A DNA stretch of 64,000 nucleotides from Rhodoplanes serenus (GCA_945893145.1 CAMDDZ010000007.1:34071-98070), one strand, 5' to 3'; positions 6,832-15,794 are shown, counted from the stretch's first letter. Numbers and translations: made by a program. Notes: generated by a model from the sequence alone, not told the origin.

Positions 6832-8871
6832 CTAAATCTTGATGCAGGCGGCATAGTGTCCCGGCCGTTTTTCTTCCAGCGGGGGAATAGTCTCCCGGCA
6901 TTCCTGGCTTGCTATCGGGCACCGGGTATTGAACACGCATCCGGTCGGCGGCGCCATGTGGCTCGGCAGCTCGCCCTTGATCAGCCGAGGCGCGCGGGCC
7001 TTCTCAACCGTTGGATCGGGAACCGGAGCCGCGTCCAGCAAGACCTTGGTATAGGGATGCAGCGGCTCGCGGTAGATGGTGTCGCGGTCGGCGACCTCCA
7101 TGACGCGTCCGAAGTACATCACCACCACGCGCATCGAGATGTGGCGGACCACGGCAAGGTCGTGGGCGATAAACAGGTACGCGAGGCCAAGCCGGCGCTG
7201 GAGGTCCTCCAGCAGGTTGATGATCTGGCCCTGGATCGACACGTCGAGCGCCGAAACCGCCTCGTCGCACACGATGAAAGACGGCTCCATCGCCAGCGCG
7301 CGCGCGATGCCGACGCGCTGGCGCTGCCCGCCAGAGAGCTGGTGCGGGTAGCGTTCGCCAAGTTCGGGCCGCAAGCCGACTTGGCTGAGCAACTGGCCGA
7401 CGCGCTCGTCCGCGGCCTTGCGGGTGGGGGCGAGCTTATAGACGTGCAGCGGCTCGCCGATGATCTGCCTCACCGTCATGCGCGGGTTGAGCGAAGAATA
7501 GGGATCCTGGAAGATCACCTGGATCTTGCGGCGGATGGTCTGCATCTCGCCGGCCGTGGCGGTGAGCAGGTTGGTGCCCTCGAAGGCGATCTCGCCGGCG
7601 GTTGGCTGCTCGAGGCGTAGGATCAGCCGGCCGACTGTGGTCTTGCCACAGCCGGATTCGCCTACGAGGCCCAACGTCTCACCGGGATAGATTGAGAAGC
7701 TGACGTCCTCGACCGCACGCACCACCGCACCCTTTTTGGCGAGCTTGCCGCGCACCGGGAAGTGCTTGGTGAGGTTCTTCACCGACAGAAGCGGCGCGCC
7801 GTGCTCTGCCGCGACAGCGAGCGTACCCGCGTCGGCCGCCGCCCACGCAATCTTGTTCTCGGCGATCTCGGCGTGGCGATGGCAGCGCGACAGCGCCCCG
7901 GTATCGGTCAGAAACAGCGACGGTTCCTGCGCACAGATCTCGATGCGGAACGGGCAACGCGGCGCGAAGCGGCAGCCGGGTGGAGCATTGGCGAGGTTCG
8001 GCACCAGCCCTTCGATGGTTTCGAGTCTCGAACCGCGTGGCCGGTCGAGCCGCGGGACCGAGCGTAAAAGTCCCATCGAGTAGGGATGGCGCGGACGGTG
8101 GAACACCGCTTCGGCCTCGCCCTGCTCGACCATGCGGGCGGCATACATCACGATGACGCGGTCGGCGTAGCGGGCGACGACGCCGAGATTATGTGTGATG
8201 ACGATCAGCGCGATGTTGAGCCTGCGCGACAGGTCCTTCATCAATTCGAGGATCTGCGCCTGGATGGTGACGTCGAGCGCCGTCGTCGGCTCGTCGGCAA
8301 TAATGAGCTTCGGATTGCACGCGAGCCCGATTGCGATCATCACGCGCTGGCGCATACCGCCGGAGAACTGGTGCGGATACTGATCGAGCCGGCTCTCCGG
8401 ATCGGGAATGCCGACGAGCGAGAGGAGCTCGCAGGCGCGTGCGCGGGCCTGCGCGTCGCTCATGCCGAGATGGATGGTCAGCGGCTCGGTGATCTGCAAC
8501 CCGATGGTGAGCAGCGGGTTGAGCGATGTCATCGGCTCCTGGAAGATCATCGAGATGTCGCGGCCGCGCAGCTCGCGCATGCTTTCGTCGTCGAGGTCCA
8601 GGAGCTGCTTGCCGTCGAAGGTGACGCGGCCGCGGGTGCGGCCGGTCAGCCGCGGCAAGAGTCGCATGATCGCAAGCGCCGTGACGGATTTGCCAGAGCC
8701 GGATTCGCCGACGATGGCCACCACCTCGCCGCGCCCGATCTCGAAGCTCAGCCCCTCGACCGCGCGCACGACCCCGTGCGACGTCTCGAAATGGACGTGC
8801 AGGTCCTCAACTTCGAGCAACGCGCCCGATGCTGCCGCCGGTTGCGGTCGTGTTGCCGTTAGCGCTTCCAC
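6832..8871 (-). CDS. ABC transporter ATP-binding protein, fused double ATPase (GsiA/DppD-DppF type)
   Basis: 679-residue protein holding two complete ABC nucleotide-binding domains. Domain 1 has Walker A GESGSGKS, signature FSGGMRQRV and Walker B/D-loop LIIADEPTTALD. Domain 2 has Walker A GESGCGKT, signature LSGGQRQRV and FIVCDEAVSALD, in which the usual Pro after the catalytic Glu is Ala. Each domain is followed by the oligopeptide-transport C-terminal extension with a Cys cluster (PGCRFAPRCPF and TGCVFNTRCPI), a likely Fe-S or metal motif known in this family. It is first in the minus-strand operon, 41 bases before the binding-protein gene, and powers the two permeases at 3185-5031. Confidence 0.96.
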   Translation of the reverse strand: MEALTATRPQPAAASGALLEVEDLHVHFETSHGVVRAVEGLSFEIGRGEVVAIVGESGSGKSVTALAIMRLLPRLTGRTRGRVTFDGKQLLDLDDESMRELRGRDISMIFQEPMTSLNPLLTIGLQITEPLTIHLGMSDAQARARACELLSLVGIPDPESRLDQYPHQFSGGMRQRVMIAIGLACNPKLIIADEPTTALDVTIQAQILELMKDLSRRLNIALIVITHNLGVVARYADRVIVMYAARMVEQGEAEAVFHRPRHPYSMGLLRSVPRLDRPRGSRLETIEGLVPNLANAPPGCRFAPRCPFRIEICAQEPSLFLTDTGALSRCHRHAEIAENKIAWAAADAGTLAVAAEHGAPLLSVKNLTKHFPVRGKLAKKGAVVRAVEDVSFSIYPGETLGLVGESGCGKTTVGRLILRLEQPTAGEIAFEGTNLLTATAGEMQTIRRKIQVIFQDPYSSLNPRMTVRQIIGEPLHVYKLAPTRKAADERVGQLLSQVGLRPELGERYPHQLSGGQRQRVGIARALAMEPSFIVCDEAVSALDVSIQGQIINLLEDLQRRLGLAYLFIAHDLAVVRHISMRVVVMYFGRVMEVADRDTIYREPLHPYTKVLLDAAPVPDPTVEKARAPRLIKGELPSHMAPPTGCVFNTRCPIASQECRETIPPLEEKRPGHYAACIKI

Positions 8872-9066
8872 CCAGGACTCGAAGGTTATTGTGTTCTTGT
8901 GCCGCCCCGGCCGGACCTATAGCCGATTGGGCTCGGCGCCACCACTTTGAATTGCCGTTCGGACCGATGGTCGCAGGGTCGCGGCGCCGCAGCGGTTCCG
9001 GTCGTTCAAGGCCGAACGCGAAAACTGTACTAATATTGCGGTGCAAACCCGGCGCGAGTGACAACG

Positions 9067-10209
9067 ATGATCCTCCTCTCCAACGGCGGCACCAACATCC
9101 AGCGTTCGCAAGCGCCATCCGACTCGATGCTGGTCGGCACCGTCGATGGCGTGGCGCTGCTCGGCAAGACCGAGCGGGGATGGACGCTCAAGAACCGTGC
9201 CCTGCAGGGCATCTTCGTCAGCGGCATGACCGCGCTCGAAGACGGCACATTGTTCGCTTCGACCCGCGGCGTCGGCATCGCCCGCAGCGACGATGGCGGC
9301 ATCAAATGGCGATGGGTCAACGAGGGTCTCGCGCACCACGAGTTCTGGTCGACCCGCGCCGGCCGCCTGCAAGGCCGCGAGGCTTTGTTCGCGGGCGCTT
9401 TGCCGGCGCATCTTTATGTCAGCGAGGACAAAGGCGGCTCCTGGCGCGAGCTGAAGGCGTTCCGCAACGCCAAAAGCGTCGCGCAATGGACCTTTCCGCC
9501 GCCGCCGCGCATTGGCCATATCAAGGACATCGTGCTCGACGGCGACCGCCTTCTGGTCGGCGTCGAGATCGGCTCGTTGCAGGTGTCGAAGGACTTCGGC
9601 GAGAGCTTTGTCGAGTTGCCGGTCGATCCCGATCCGCAGGAGTGCGATATCCACCGCATCCTGGTGCATCCGGAGCGGCCGCATCGCATCATCATCGCCA
9701 ACGGCATCGTTGGCATGATGGCAAGCGAGGACAGCGGCGCGACCTGGCAGAAGATGAAAATGCCGCCCGATGCCAATTACCCGGACGCCATCGTGATTCA
9801 TCCCGACCAGCCGGACCTGCTGTTCATGTCGGCCGGCGTCGGCTGGCCGGTGCACTGGTATGAACTTGGCCGGGCGCGCGGGAAAATTTTCCGAAGCCCG
9901 GACGCCGGCAAGACCTGGCAGCGGCTGCTGGGCGGCCTGCCCAATGGTCAGCGTGCGCTGTTCAGTGCGCTCACGATCGAGGCGCGCCCGGATGGCTATT
10001 CGCTCCACGCCGCCGACACCGACGGCCAGGTGTTCGAAAGCCTCGACGGCGGCGACACCTGGACCATCATCGCCGACGTGCCGCCGGTTTCAAAAGCCGA
10101 CTTCTACAAGGGGCTGGTGCGCGACCGCGTGCGGCTCGCCAATGTGGATGACATCGTCGCCAATCCGACCGCGACGAAGCGGTGGCAGGACGCCGGCAGG
10201 GCGCTTTGA
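9067..10209 (+). CDS. Asp-box (BNR/sialidase-like) beta-propeller protein
   Basis: 380 residues from the ATG at 9067; a GTG at 9058 is an equally possible start, and neither has a good ribosome site. Six Asp-box repeats (S-x-D-x-G-x-x-W) are visible: RSDDGGIKW, SEDKGGSW, SKDFGESF, SEDSGATW, SPDAGKTW and SLDGGDTW. This spacing fits a six- or seven-bladed propeller. There is no signal peptide, so it is probably cytoplasmic. The sialidase catalytic residues are not evident, so glycosidase activity should not be assumed; many such bacterial proteins are annotated as exo-alpha-sialidase or WD40/BNR-like only because of the repeats. It is divergent from the ABC operon and convergent (7-base gap) with the CoA-transferase at 10217. 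Confidence 0.85.
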   Translation: MILLSNGGTNIQRSQAPSDSMLVGTVDGVALLGKTERGWTLKNRALQGIFVSGMTALEDGTLFASTRGVGIARSDDGGIKWRWVNEGLAHHEFWSTRAGRLQGREALFAGALPAHLYVSEDKGGSWRELKAFRNAKSVAQWTFPPPPRIGHIKDIVLDGDRLLVGVEIGSLQVSKDFGESFVELPVDPDPQECDIHRILVHPERPHRIIIANGIVGMMASEDSGATWQKMKMPPDANYPDAIVIHPDQPDLLFMSAGVGWPVHWYELGRARGKIFRSPDAGKTWQRLLGGLPNGQRALFSALTIEARPDGYSLHAADTDGQVFESLDGGDTWTIIADVPPVSKADFYKGLVRDRVRLANVDDIVANPTATKRWQDAGRAL

Positions 10210-10216
10210 CGCCAGC

Positions 10217-11389
10217 TTAGCCCTCGCCGATTTCCTTCAGAATTTCCGCGGTGTGCTCGCCAAGCTTTGGCGCGGGGCGGGGCGACGCCATGGGCGCGCC
10301 GTCGAGCATGATCGGCGTGCGCACGCCGGGGATGCTGCCGGCCTTGGCCTCGGGCAACGGCAGCGACAGCTTCATGCCGCGGTGTTTGACGTGCGGATCG
10401 GCGAACACCTGATCGAGGGTGTTGATCGGGCCGGCCGGTACGCCGACCGCTTCGAGCCCGTCTGCCAGGTCCTGCATCTTGAACTTCATCGTCAGTGCGG
10501 TGAGCTTGCCGACGAGCTCAGCACGGTTGGCAAGCCGCGCCTTGTTGTCGATGTAGCGCGGGTCTTTCGCGAGGCTCGGTTCGCCCAGCACGCCGCACAG
10601 CTTGACGTATTGGCTGTCGTTGCCGGTCGCGATGATGATGTAGCCGTCGGCCACCGGGAAAACCTGGTAGGGCACGATGTTCGGATGCGCATTGCCGATG
10701 CGCTCCGGCACCTTGCCGCCGACCAGGAAGTTCATGCCCTGGTTGGCCAGCATGCCGACCGTGGTGTCGACCAGCGCGGTGTCGACGTAACAGCCTTTGC
10801 CGGTGCGCTGGCGCTGCTGCAGCGCCGCCAGGATGCCGACCACCGAATAGATGCCGGTGCAGAGGTCGGACACCGGCACGCCAGCGCGGGTCGGCTCGCC
10901 ATCGGCCATGCCGGTCAGCGACATGAAACCGCCCATGCCCTGCGCCATCAGGTCATAGCCGGCGCGCGACGAATAGGGTCCGTCCTGGCCGAAGCCGGTG
11001 ACCGAGCAATAGATCAGCCGCGGACACTCCGCCGCGAGGCTTTTGTAGTCGAGCCCGAACTTGGCGAGCCCGCCGACCTTGAAATTCTCGATCAGAATAT
11101 CGGACCGCGCCGCGAGCTTCGTAACGATGCGCTTGCCATTCGGGCTTTCGAAATCGGCCTCGATCGAGCGCTTGCCGCGGTTGGTGGAATGGAAATAGGC
11201 AGAGCCCAGGTGGCTGCCGTCCTTGGCCTCGATGAACGGAGGCCCCCAGGCGCGGGTGTCGTCGCCGGCCTTGGAGCGCTCCACCTTGATCACGTCGGCG
11301 CCGAGGTCGGCCAGGATCTGGCCGGCCCACGGTCCCGCCAGGATACGGGCCAATTCGAGCACGCGGACACCCGCCAGCGGACCGGACAT
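10217..11389 (-). CDS. family III (CaiB/BaiF) CoA-transferase, second copy
   Basis: 390 residues, the same length as the CoA-transferase at 833-2005 and alignable to it without gaps over the N-terminal half. It begins GVRVLELARILAGPWAGQ, and the predicted catalytic Asp175 is in VPVSDLCTG. The two share TRAWGPPF, RGKRSI and TGFGQDGPY blocks, and even their terminal VGEH/LGEHT...LKEIGEG. The two copies therefore duplicated within a lineage of close relatives rather than being distant family members. The gene stands alone on the minus strand with a 161-base divergent promoter region shared with malonyl-CoA decarboxylase, which makes a short-chain dicarboxylate such as malonate a reasonable but unproven substrate. 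Confidence 0.92.
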   Translation of the reverse strand: MSGPLAGVRVLELARILAGPWAGQILADLGADVIKVERSKAGDDTRAWGPPFIEAKDGSHLGSAYFHSTNRGKRSIEADFESPNGKRIVTKLAARSDILIENFKVGGLAKFGLDYKSLAAECPRLIYCSVTGFGQDGPYSSRAGYDLMAQGMGGFMSLTGMADGEPTRAGVPVSDLCTGIYSVVGILAALQQRQRTGKGCYVDTALVDTTVGMLANQGMNFLVGGKVPERIGNAHPNIVPYQVFPVADGYIIIATGNDSQYVKLCGVLGEPSLAKDPRYIDNKARLANRAELVGKLTALTMKFKMQDLADGLEAVGVPAGPINTLDQVFADPHVKHRGMKLSLPLPEAKAGSIPGVRTPIMLDGAPMASPRPAPKLGEHTAEILKEIGEG

Positions 11390-11550
11390 GCTTACTCCTT
11401 AAGCAGTGGAAAGGCCCGGAACCTCTGGCGTGCCGCCGCACTTTTGTCCAGAGCTTAACGTTGGCTTTAACGATGGCGACGGGTTGTCTTCAGCCCTTCA
11501 AATTTTCCGGTAAAATCGCCATCTAGGGTTTCTCGGGATTTCAGCGATCG

Positions 11551-12918
11551 ATGAACACGTCATTTTTCGGCGAAATGCTCACCAGCATTGCGGAACGCGG
11601 CCGTGCGCTGCTCGACCGCGCGCGCGCCCGCCGCGGTCAGCCGGCGGCGCGTTCGGAGAGCCTTGCGGATTTGTGCGAGGAATTGCTGTCGGGGCGCGGC
11701 GAAGCGTCCGGCGTGGCGCTCGCCGGCGAAATCCTCGCCAAATATGCAGAGCTGACCACCGGTCCGCGCATCGCGTTCTTTGAAACACTGGCCAACCGGC
11801 TCGGCCCCGATCGCGAGGCGCTCGAAGCCGCCATCGCGGCCTGGCATTCCAATCCGTCGGATGTGGCCGCGGCCGCGATCCATCACGCCGCCGAGCCGCG
11901 GCGGCAGGAGTTGTTCCGCCGCCTCAATCTTGCGCCCGGCGGCACTGCCGCACTGGTGCGCATGCGTGAGCAATTGATCGACGCGCTCGACCATCGCGGC
12001 GATCTCGCGCCGCTCGATGCCGACTTCGTCCACCTGTTCACGTCCTGGTTCAACCGCGGCTTCCTGGTGCTGCGGCGGATCGATTGGGCGACGCCCGCGA
12101 TGATTCTGGAAAAGATCATCCGCTACGAGGCGGTGCACCGAATCAAGAGCTGGGACGACTTGCGCCGGCGCATCGATCCGCCGGACCGGCGCTGCTACGC
12201 CTTCTTCCATCCGGCGCTGCTGGATGAGCCGCTGATTTTCGTCGAGGTCGCGCTCATGCGCGGCATCCCGAATGCGATCGCGCCGATCCTGTCGGTGCAG
12301 CGCGAGGCGGTGCCGGTCGATCAGGCCACCACGGCGGTGTTCTATTCGATCTCCAACTGTCAGCGCGGGCTGACCGGCGTTTCGTTCGGCCACTTCCTGA
12401 TCAAGCAGGTGGTGCAGGAGATCATCCGGGAGAACCACGGCAAGCGCATCTTCGTGACGCTGTCGCCGGTGCCCGACTTCAAGCGCTGGCTCGACCGCGA
12501 ACGCAAGTCGGAGTCCTCTGTCGCGTTGAGCGCGGCCGATCGTGTGGCGCTGGCGGGCCTGGATCGGCAGGGCTGGTGGCAATTGCCGGAGGTGCGCGAG
12601 CCGATCCGCGAGCCGTTGCTGCGCGCGGCGGCGTGGTATTTTCTGCGCGCGCGCAATTCGCGGGGCCTGCCGGTCGATGCGGTCGCGCGCTTCCATCTCG
12701 GCAATGGCGCGCGCCTCGAGCAGATCGACTGGCTCGCCGACACCAGCGAGCGCGGCATCGCCCAGTCGCACGGATTGATGGTCAACTATCTCTATGACCT
12801 TGACGACATCGAAAAGAACCACGAGGCCTATGCGGAAGGCCACAATGTGGTCGCCGCCAACGCGGTGAAGCGTCTGGTGCGCAAGGCCGCGACCGAGCTC
12901 GTGCCGGTCGCGAGCTGA
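11551..12918 (+). CDS. malonyl-CoA decarboxylase
   Basis: 455-residue MCD family enzyme that converts malonyl-CoA to acetyl-CoA and CO2. The N-terminal half is the helical tetramerisation region. The catalytic GNAT-like half carries the hallmarks FFHPALLDEPLIFVEVALM, YSISNCQRGLTGVSFGHFLIKQVV and RFHLGNGARLEQIDWLAD. In the human enzyme a conserved Ser and a His are catalytic; the Ser in the ISNCQRGL region and the His of RFHLGNGA are the natural candidates here. Length matches rhizobial MatA-type proteins. MatB (malonyl-CoA synthetase) and MatC (carrier) do not follow as they do in the Rhizobium mat operon, so it may instead act on malonyl-CoA made by a CoA-transferase, possibly the divergent gene at 10217. 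Confidence 0.93.
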   Translation: MNTSFFGEMLTSIAERGRALLDRARARRGQPAARSESLADLCEELLSGRGEASGVALAGEILAKYAELTTGPRIAFFETLANRLGPDREALEAAIAAWHSNPSDVAAAAIHHAAEPRRQELFRRLNLAPGGTAALVRMREQLIDALDHRGDLAPLDADFVHLFTSWFNRGFLVLRRIDWATPAMILEKIIRYEAVHRIKSWDDLRRRIDPPDRRCYAFFHPALLDEPLIFVEVALMRGIPNAIAPILSVQREAVPVDQATTAVFYSISNCQRGLTGVSFGHFLIKQVVQEIIRENHGKRIFVTLSPVPDFKRWLDRERKSESSVALSAADRVALAGLDRQGWWQLPEVREPIREPLLRAAAWYFLRARNSRGLPVDAVARFHLGNGARLEQIDWLADTSERGIAQSHGLMVNYLYDLDDIEKNHEAYAEGHNVVAANAVKRLVRKAATELVPVAS

Positions 12919-13060
12919 CCACCAGTTAGTCGGCACCCGAGAACCGAACCGGTGAGGAACCGGGCGGCTGCTGCATCTGGCCCCTTTTCACGACCGCCAA
13001 TCCGCCGCATCCTTCGAGATGCCCGCCTTCGAAGGATTGAGGCCGATCGGGGTTACCAGC

Positions 13061-13663
13061 ATGAACGCCAAAGCCACGCCACGGATTTCAGACGAAGCCG
13101 CCGATCTGCTGTTCCGCAAGGCGCGCAGCTTCAACGACTATCGGCCCGAGCCGGTCGGCGACGACGTGCTGCGCGCGCTCTACGAGCTGATGAAGTGGGG
13201 GCCGACGACTGCCAATTCGCAGCCGCAGCGACTGCTGTTTATCCGCAGCGCAGAGGCCAAGGAACGGCTGAAGCCCGCGCTGTCCTCGGCCAACCTGAAG
13301 AAGACCATGGGTGCGCCGGTGGTGGCTTTGCTCGCCTACGACATGCGCTTCTTCGAGCATCTGCCGCGCTTCTTCCCCGATCCGCGGGCGCGCAGTTGGT
13401 ATGAGACCACGCCGGAGGCGATCCGCACCACGGCGCTCCGCAACGCCACCTTGCAGGGTGCTTACCTGATCATCGCGGCCCGCGCCCTGGGGCTCGACTG
13501 CGGTCCGATGTCGGGCTTCAATAATGACAAGGTTGACGCCGAGTTTTTCCCCGACGGCCGATTCAAATCAAATTTCTTGTGCTGCCTTGGCTATGGCGAT
13601 CCGAAGAGCCTCGATCCGCGCTACGAGCGCTTCGCCTTCGATGAGGTTTGCAAAATCCTCTAG
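13061..13663 (+). CDS. malonic semialdehyde reductase RutE/HadB-like nitroreductase-family protein
   Basis: 200-residue FMN-dependent nitroreductase-fold protein. Conserved elements include RSFNDYRPEPV, ELMKWGPTTANSQPQRLLFI (flavin-binding segment with typical GPTTANSQP), QGAYLIIAARALGLDCGPMSGF and LCCLGYGDP near the C-terminus, all matching the RutE subgroup. In E. coli RutE reduces malonic semialdehyde to 3-hydroxypropionate in pyrimidine breakdown. No other rut gene is present here, so the role is more likely general malonic-semialdehyde or quinone detoxification, in line with the malonyl-CoA decarboxylase next door. The start at 13061 was chosen because an upstream ATG at 13019 would add an unconserved-looking 14-residue leader. 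Confidence 0.85.
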   Translation: MNAKATPRISDEAADLLFRKARSFNDYRPEPVGDDVLRALYELMKWGPTTANSQPQRLLFIRSAEAKERLKPALSSANLKKTMGAPVVALLAYDMRFFEHLPRFFPDPRARSWYETTPEAIRTTALRNATLQGAYLIIAARALGLDCGPMSGFNNDKVDAEFFPDGRFKSNFLCCLGYGDPKSLDPRYERFAFDEVCKIL

Positions 13664-13800
13664 CAGTCGAACGGATCATTAAGGTTACGCGATCGCACGG
13701 CCAACCCGCAGGTGCCCACGCGATCCGAACCATTTGCGGTTCCCTCTTTAGCGCAGATTCAGACTTTCCGGCCATGCTGCGCGGAGGGAGACGCCTCATC

Positions 13801-15555
13801 ATGACAGCACAGAATCTCGCACGGCTCGTGGCCGACACCGAATCCATTTCGATTGCGGCCACCGAGCCGCTCGGCCGCGTCGTGTCCGTGAGCGGCGCTC
13901 AAGTCATCGCGCAGTTCTCCTCCGAGTCGTTGTCGAAGTCCGAGGATCATCCGGAGATCACGGTCGGCACGTTCCTCGGCATCCGCAACCGCAATTCGCT
14001 GGTGATCGGCGTGCTGTGCGAGATCTCGCTCGACAACCTCTCCGCCGGTGAGCAGCCCGTCAACGTCACCGCGCGGCTCGACCTGCTCGGCGAAATCCTC
14101 ACCGACAAGGCAGGTAACAGCTATTTCCAGCGCGGCGTGATGGTCTATCCGAAGCTCGGCACCGCCATCGTCCCGGTCGGCAATCGCGAGCTGCGGCTGA
14201 TCTTCGACGTCTCCGGTCCCAACACCATCAACGTCGGTCATCTCCAGCAAGACAGCTCGATCGGCGCCTACGTCGACGTCGACGACATGGTGCGCAAGCA
14301 TTTCGCCGTGTTCGGCTCGACCGGCGCCGGCAAGTCGTCCGGCGTCGCCCTGATCCTGCGTGAGATCATGCAGGTGCGGCAGGATCTGCGCATCCTGCTG
14401 ATCGATCCACACAACGAATATGGCGAGTGCTTCGGTGCGGCCTCCTATGTGGTGCGGCCCGGAAACCTGCGGCTGCCGTACTGGTTGTTCAATTTCGACG
14501 AGATCGTCGAAGTGTTCTTCGGCCGTCGCACCGAGTTCGACGAGGAGATCGGTCTGCTCGCCGAACTCATCCCGCTCGCCAAGAACGACTATGCGCGGGC
14601 CCGTCAGGGTGGTCCGGTGCACTACAAGCAATTTGAGCCGGAGGGCGGCAAGTACACGGTAGACACGCCGGTGCCGTATCGCATCGAGGATTTGATTGCG
14701 CTCGTCGACAGCCGGATGGGCAAGCTCGAGAATCGTGCGGTCGCGGTGCACTACCAGCGGTTGCTGATGCGCATCAATGCGGCGCGCAAGAACCCGCGCT
14801 ACTCGTTCATCTTCGACGAGTCGGGTGGCGGCGGCGGCGACAACATGGTCGACATTCTGTGCCAGCTGCTGCGCCTGCAGCACGACGGCCAGCCGATGAC
14901 GGTCATGCAGCTCGCAGGTTTCCCGGCCGAGGTGTTCGACGCCATCGTGTCGGTGCTGTTCCGGCTCGCATTCGAGTTCGGCCTGTGGAGCGATGGCGCG
15001 CTGCCGCTGCTCATCGTTTGCGAAGAGGCGCACAACTATGCCAACGCCGACCGCAGCATCGGCTTCCGCCCGGCGCGCGAGGCGGTCTCGCGCATCGCCA
15101 AGGAGGGCCGCAAGTACGGCGTGTTCCTGGCCCTCGTCTCGCAGCGCCCGGCGCAGATCGATCCGACGCTGATCTCCCAATGCAGCACGGTTTTCGCCAT
15201 GCGCATGGGCAACGAGAGCGACCAGCGCATCGTGCGCGCTGCGGTGTCCGATCCGGCCAATCGTCTGCTCGGCTTCCTGGCGTCGCTCGGCACCCGCGAG
15301 GCGCTGGCGTTCGGCGCCGGCGTTCCGGTCGCCACGCGGCTTTGCTTCAAGCAATTGCCCCCTGACTTCATTCCACGCAGCGAAGCGGTGTCGGGCGGCC
15401 GGGTCGACAAGGGCACCAAGGTCAACAAGACGCTGGTCGCCTCGGTGGTGGCGCGCTGGCGCGGCGTCGCGCTGAGCAACAAGCCGCAAGAAGATGCGCA
15501 GCGGCCGCGCTTGCCGGAAGGCGTGTTCATGCCCGCGCCAGTAGGGCGGCGCTAG
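13801..15555 (+). CDS. HerA-like (DUF87) hexameric ATPase
   Basis: 584-residue FtsK/HerA-superfamily ATPase. Roughly residues 1-145 form a HAS-barrel-like beta domain (PLGRVVSVSGAQVIAQF, VGTFLGIRNRNSLVIGVLC). The DUF87 motor follows, with Walker A GSTGAGKSS near residue 172, the DPHNEYG motif, Walker B LPLLIVCEEAHN near residue 401, and the HerA sensor/arginine-finger region RIAKEGRKYGVFLALVSQRPAQID followed by QCSTVFAMRM. HerA proteins translocate DNA, usually with the NurA nuclease in archaea or with SIR2/DUF4297 nucleases in bacterial defence. No nuclease gene is adjacent here, so partner and substrate are unknown. The start at 13801 is the first Met before conserved sequence; a start at 13648 would overlap the rutE-like gene. 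Confidence 0.9.
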   Translation: MTAQNLARLVADTESISIAATEPLGRVVSVSGAQVIAQFSSESLSKSEDHPEITVGTFLGIRNRNSLVIGVLCEISLDNLSAGEQPVNVTARLDLLGEILTDKAGNSYFQRGVMVYPKLGTAIVPVGNRELRLIFDVSGPNTINVGHLQQDSSIGAYVDVDDMVRKHFAVFGSTGAGKSSGVALILREIMQVRQDLRILLIDPHNEYGECFGAASYVVRPGNLRLPYWLFNFDEIVEVFFGRRTEFDEEIGLLAELIPLAKNDYARARQGGPVHYKQFEPEGGKYTVDTPVPYRIEDLIALVDSRMGKLENRAVAVHYQRLLMRINAARKNPRYSFIFDESGGGGGDNMVDILCQLLRLQHDGQPMTVMQLAGFPAEVFDAIVSVLFRLAFEFGLWSDGALPLLIVCEEAHNYANADRSIGFRPAREAVSRIAKEGRKYGVFLALVSQRPAQIDPTLISQCSTVFAMRMGNESDQRIVRAAVSDPANRLLGFLASLGTREALAFGAGVPVATRLCFKQLPPDFIPRSEAVSGGRVDKGTKVNKTLVASVVARWRGVALSNKPQEDAQRPRLPEGVFMPAPVGRR

Positions 15556-15794
15556 CCTACCCAATCTGAACGCTCGCTGAACCGCCGGTTCGGAAAGCCT
15601 GCCGCCGCACGCGCGACGGCAAATCGCTCATTGAATTGTGGCCGGATCGGCGCGCACAAACGGGCGCGCCGTTCTGAAACGGTCTTGAGCAAGGGCCGCA
15701 AGCTCGCTAGCATTTCGAGTCGCGACACAATGTTGTCACCGGCCAAGGCGACGGTTGGGGGCTTCTCGGGGAAATTTCAGCAGGACATCACATC

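Noticed and set aside
9067..10209. Sialidase (neuraminidase) activity for the Asp-box protein
   Set aside because: Asp boxes are structural. No signal peptide and no recognisable catalytic Arg triad or RIP motif were seen.
13801..15555. HerA-type defence system (HerA plus nuclease or SIR2)
   Set aside because: No nuclease, SIR2 or other effector gene lies on either side; only the ATPase is supported.
13759..15564. 600-codon open frame on the minus strand opposite the HerA-like gene
   Set aside because: Antisense of an ATPase whose Walker motifs are all on the plus strand; composition dominated by Arg, His, Asp and Gln without motifs.
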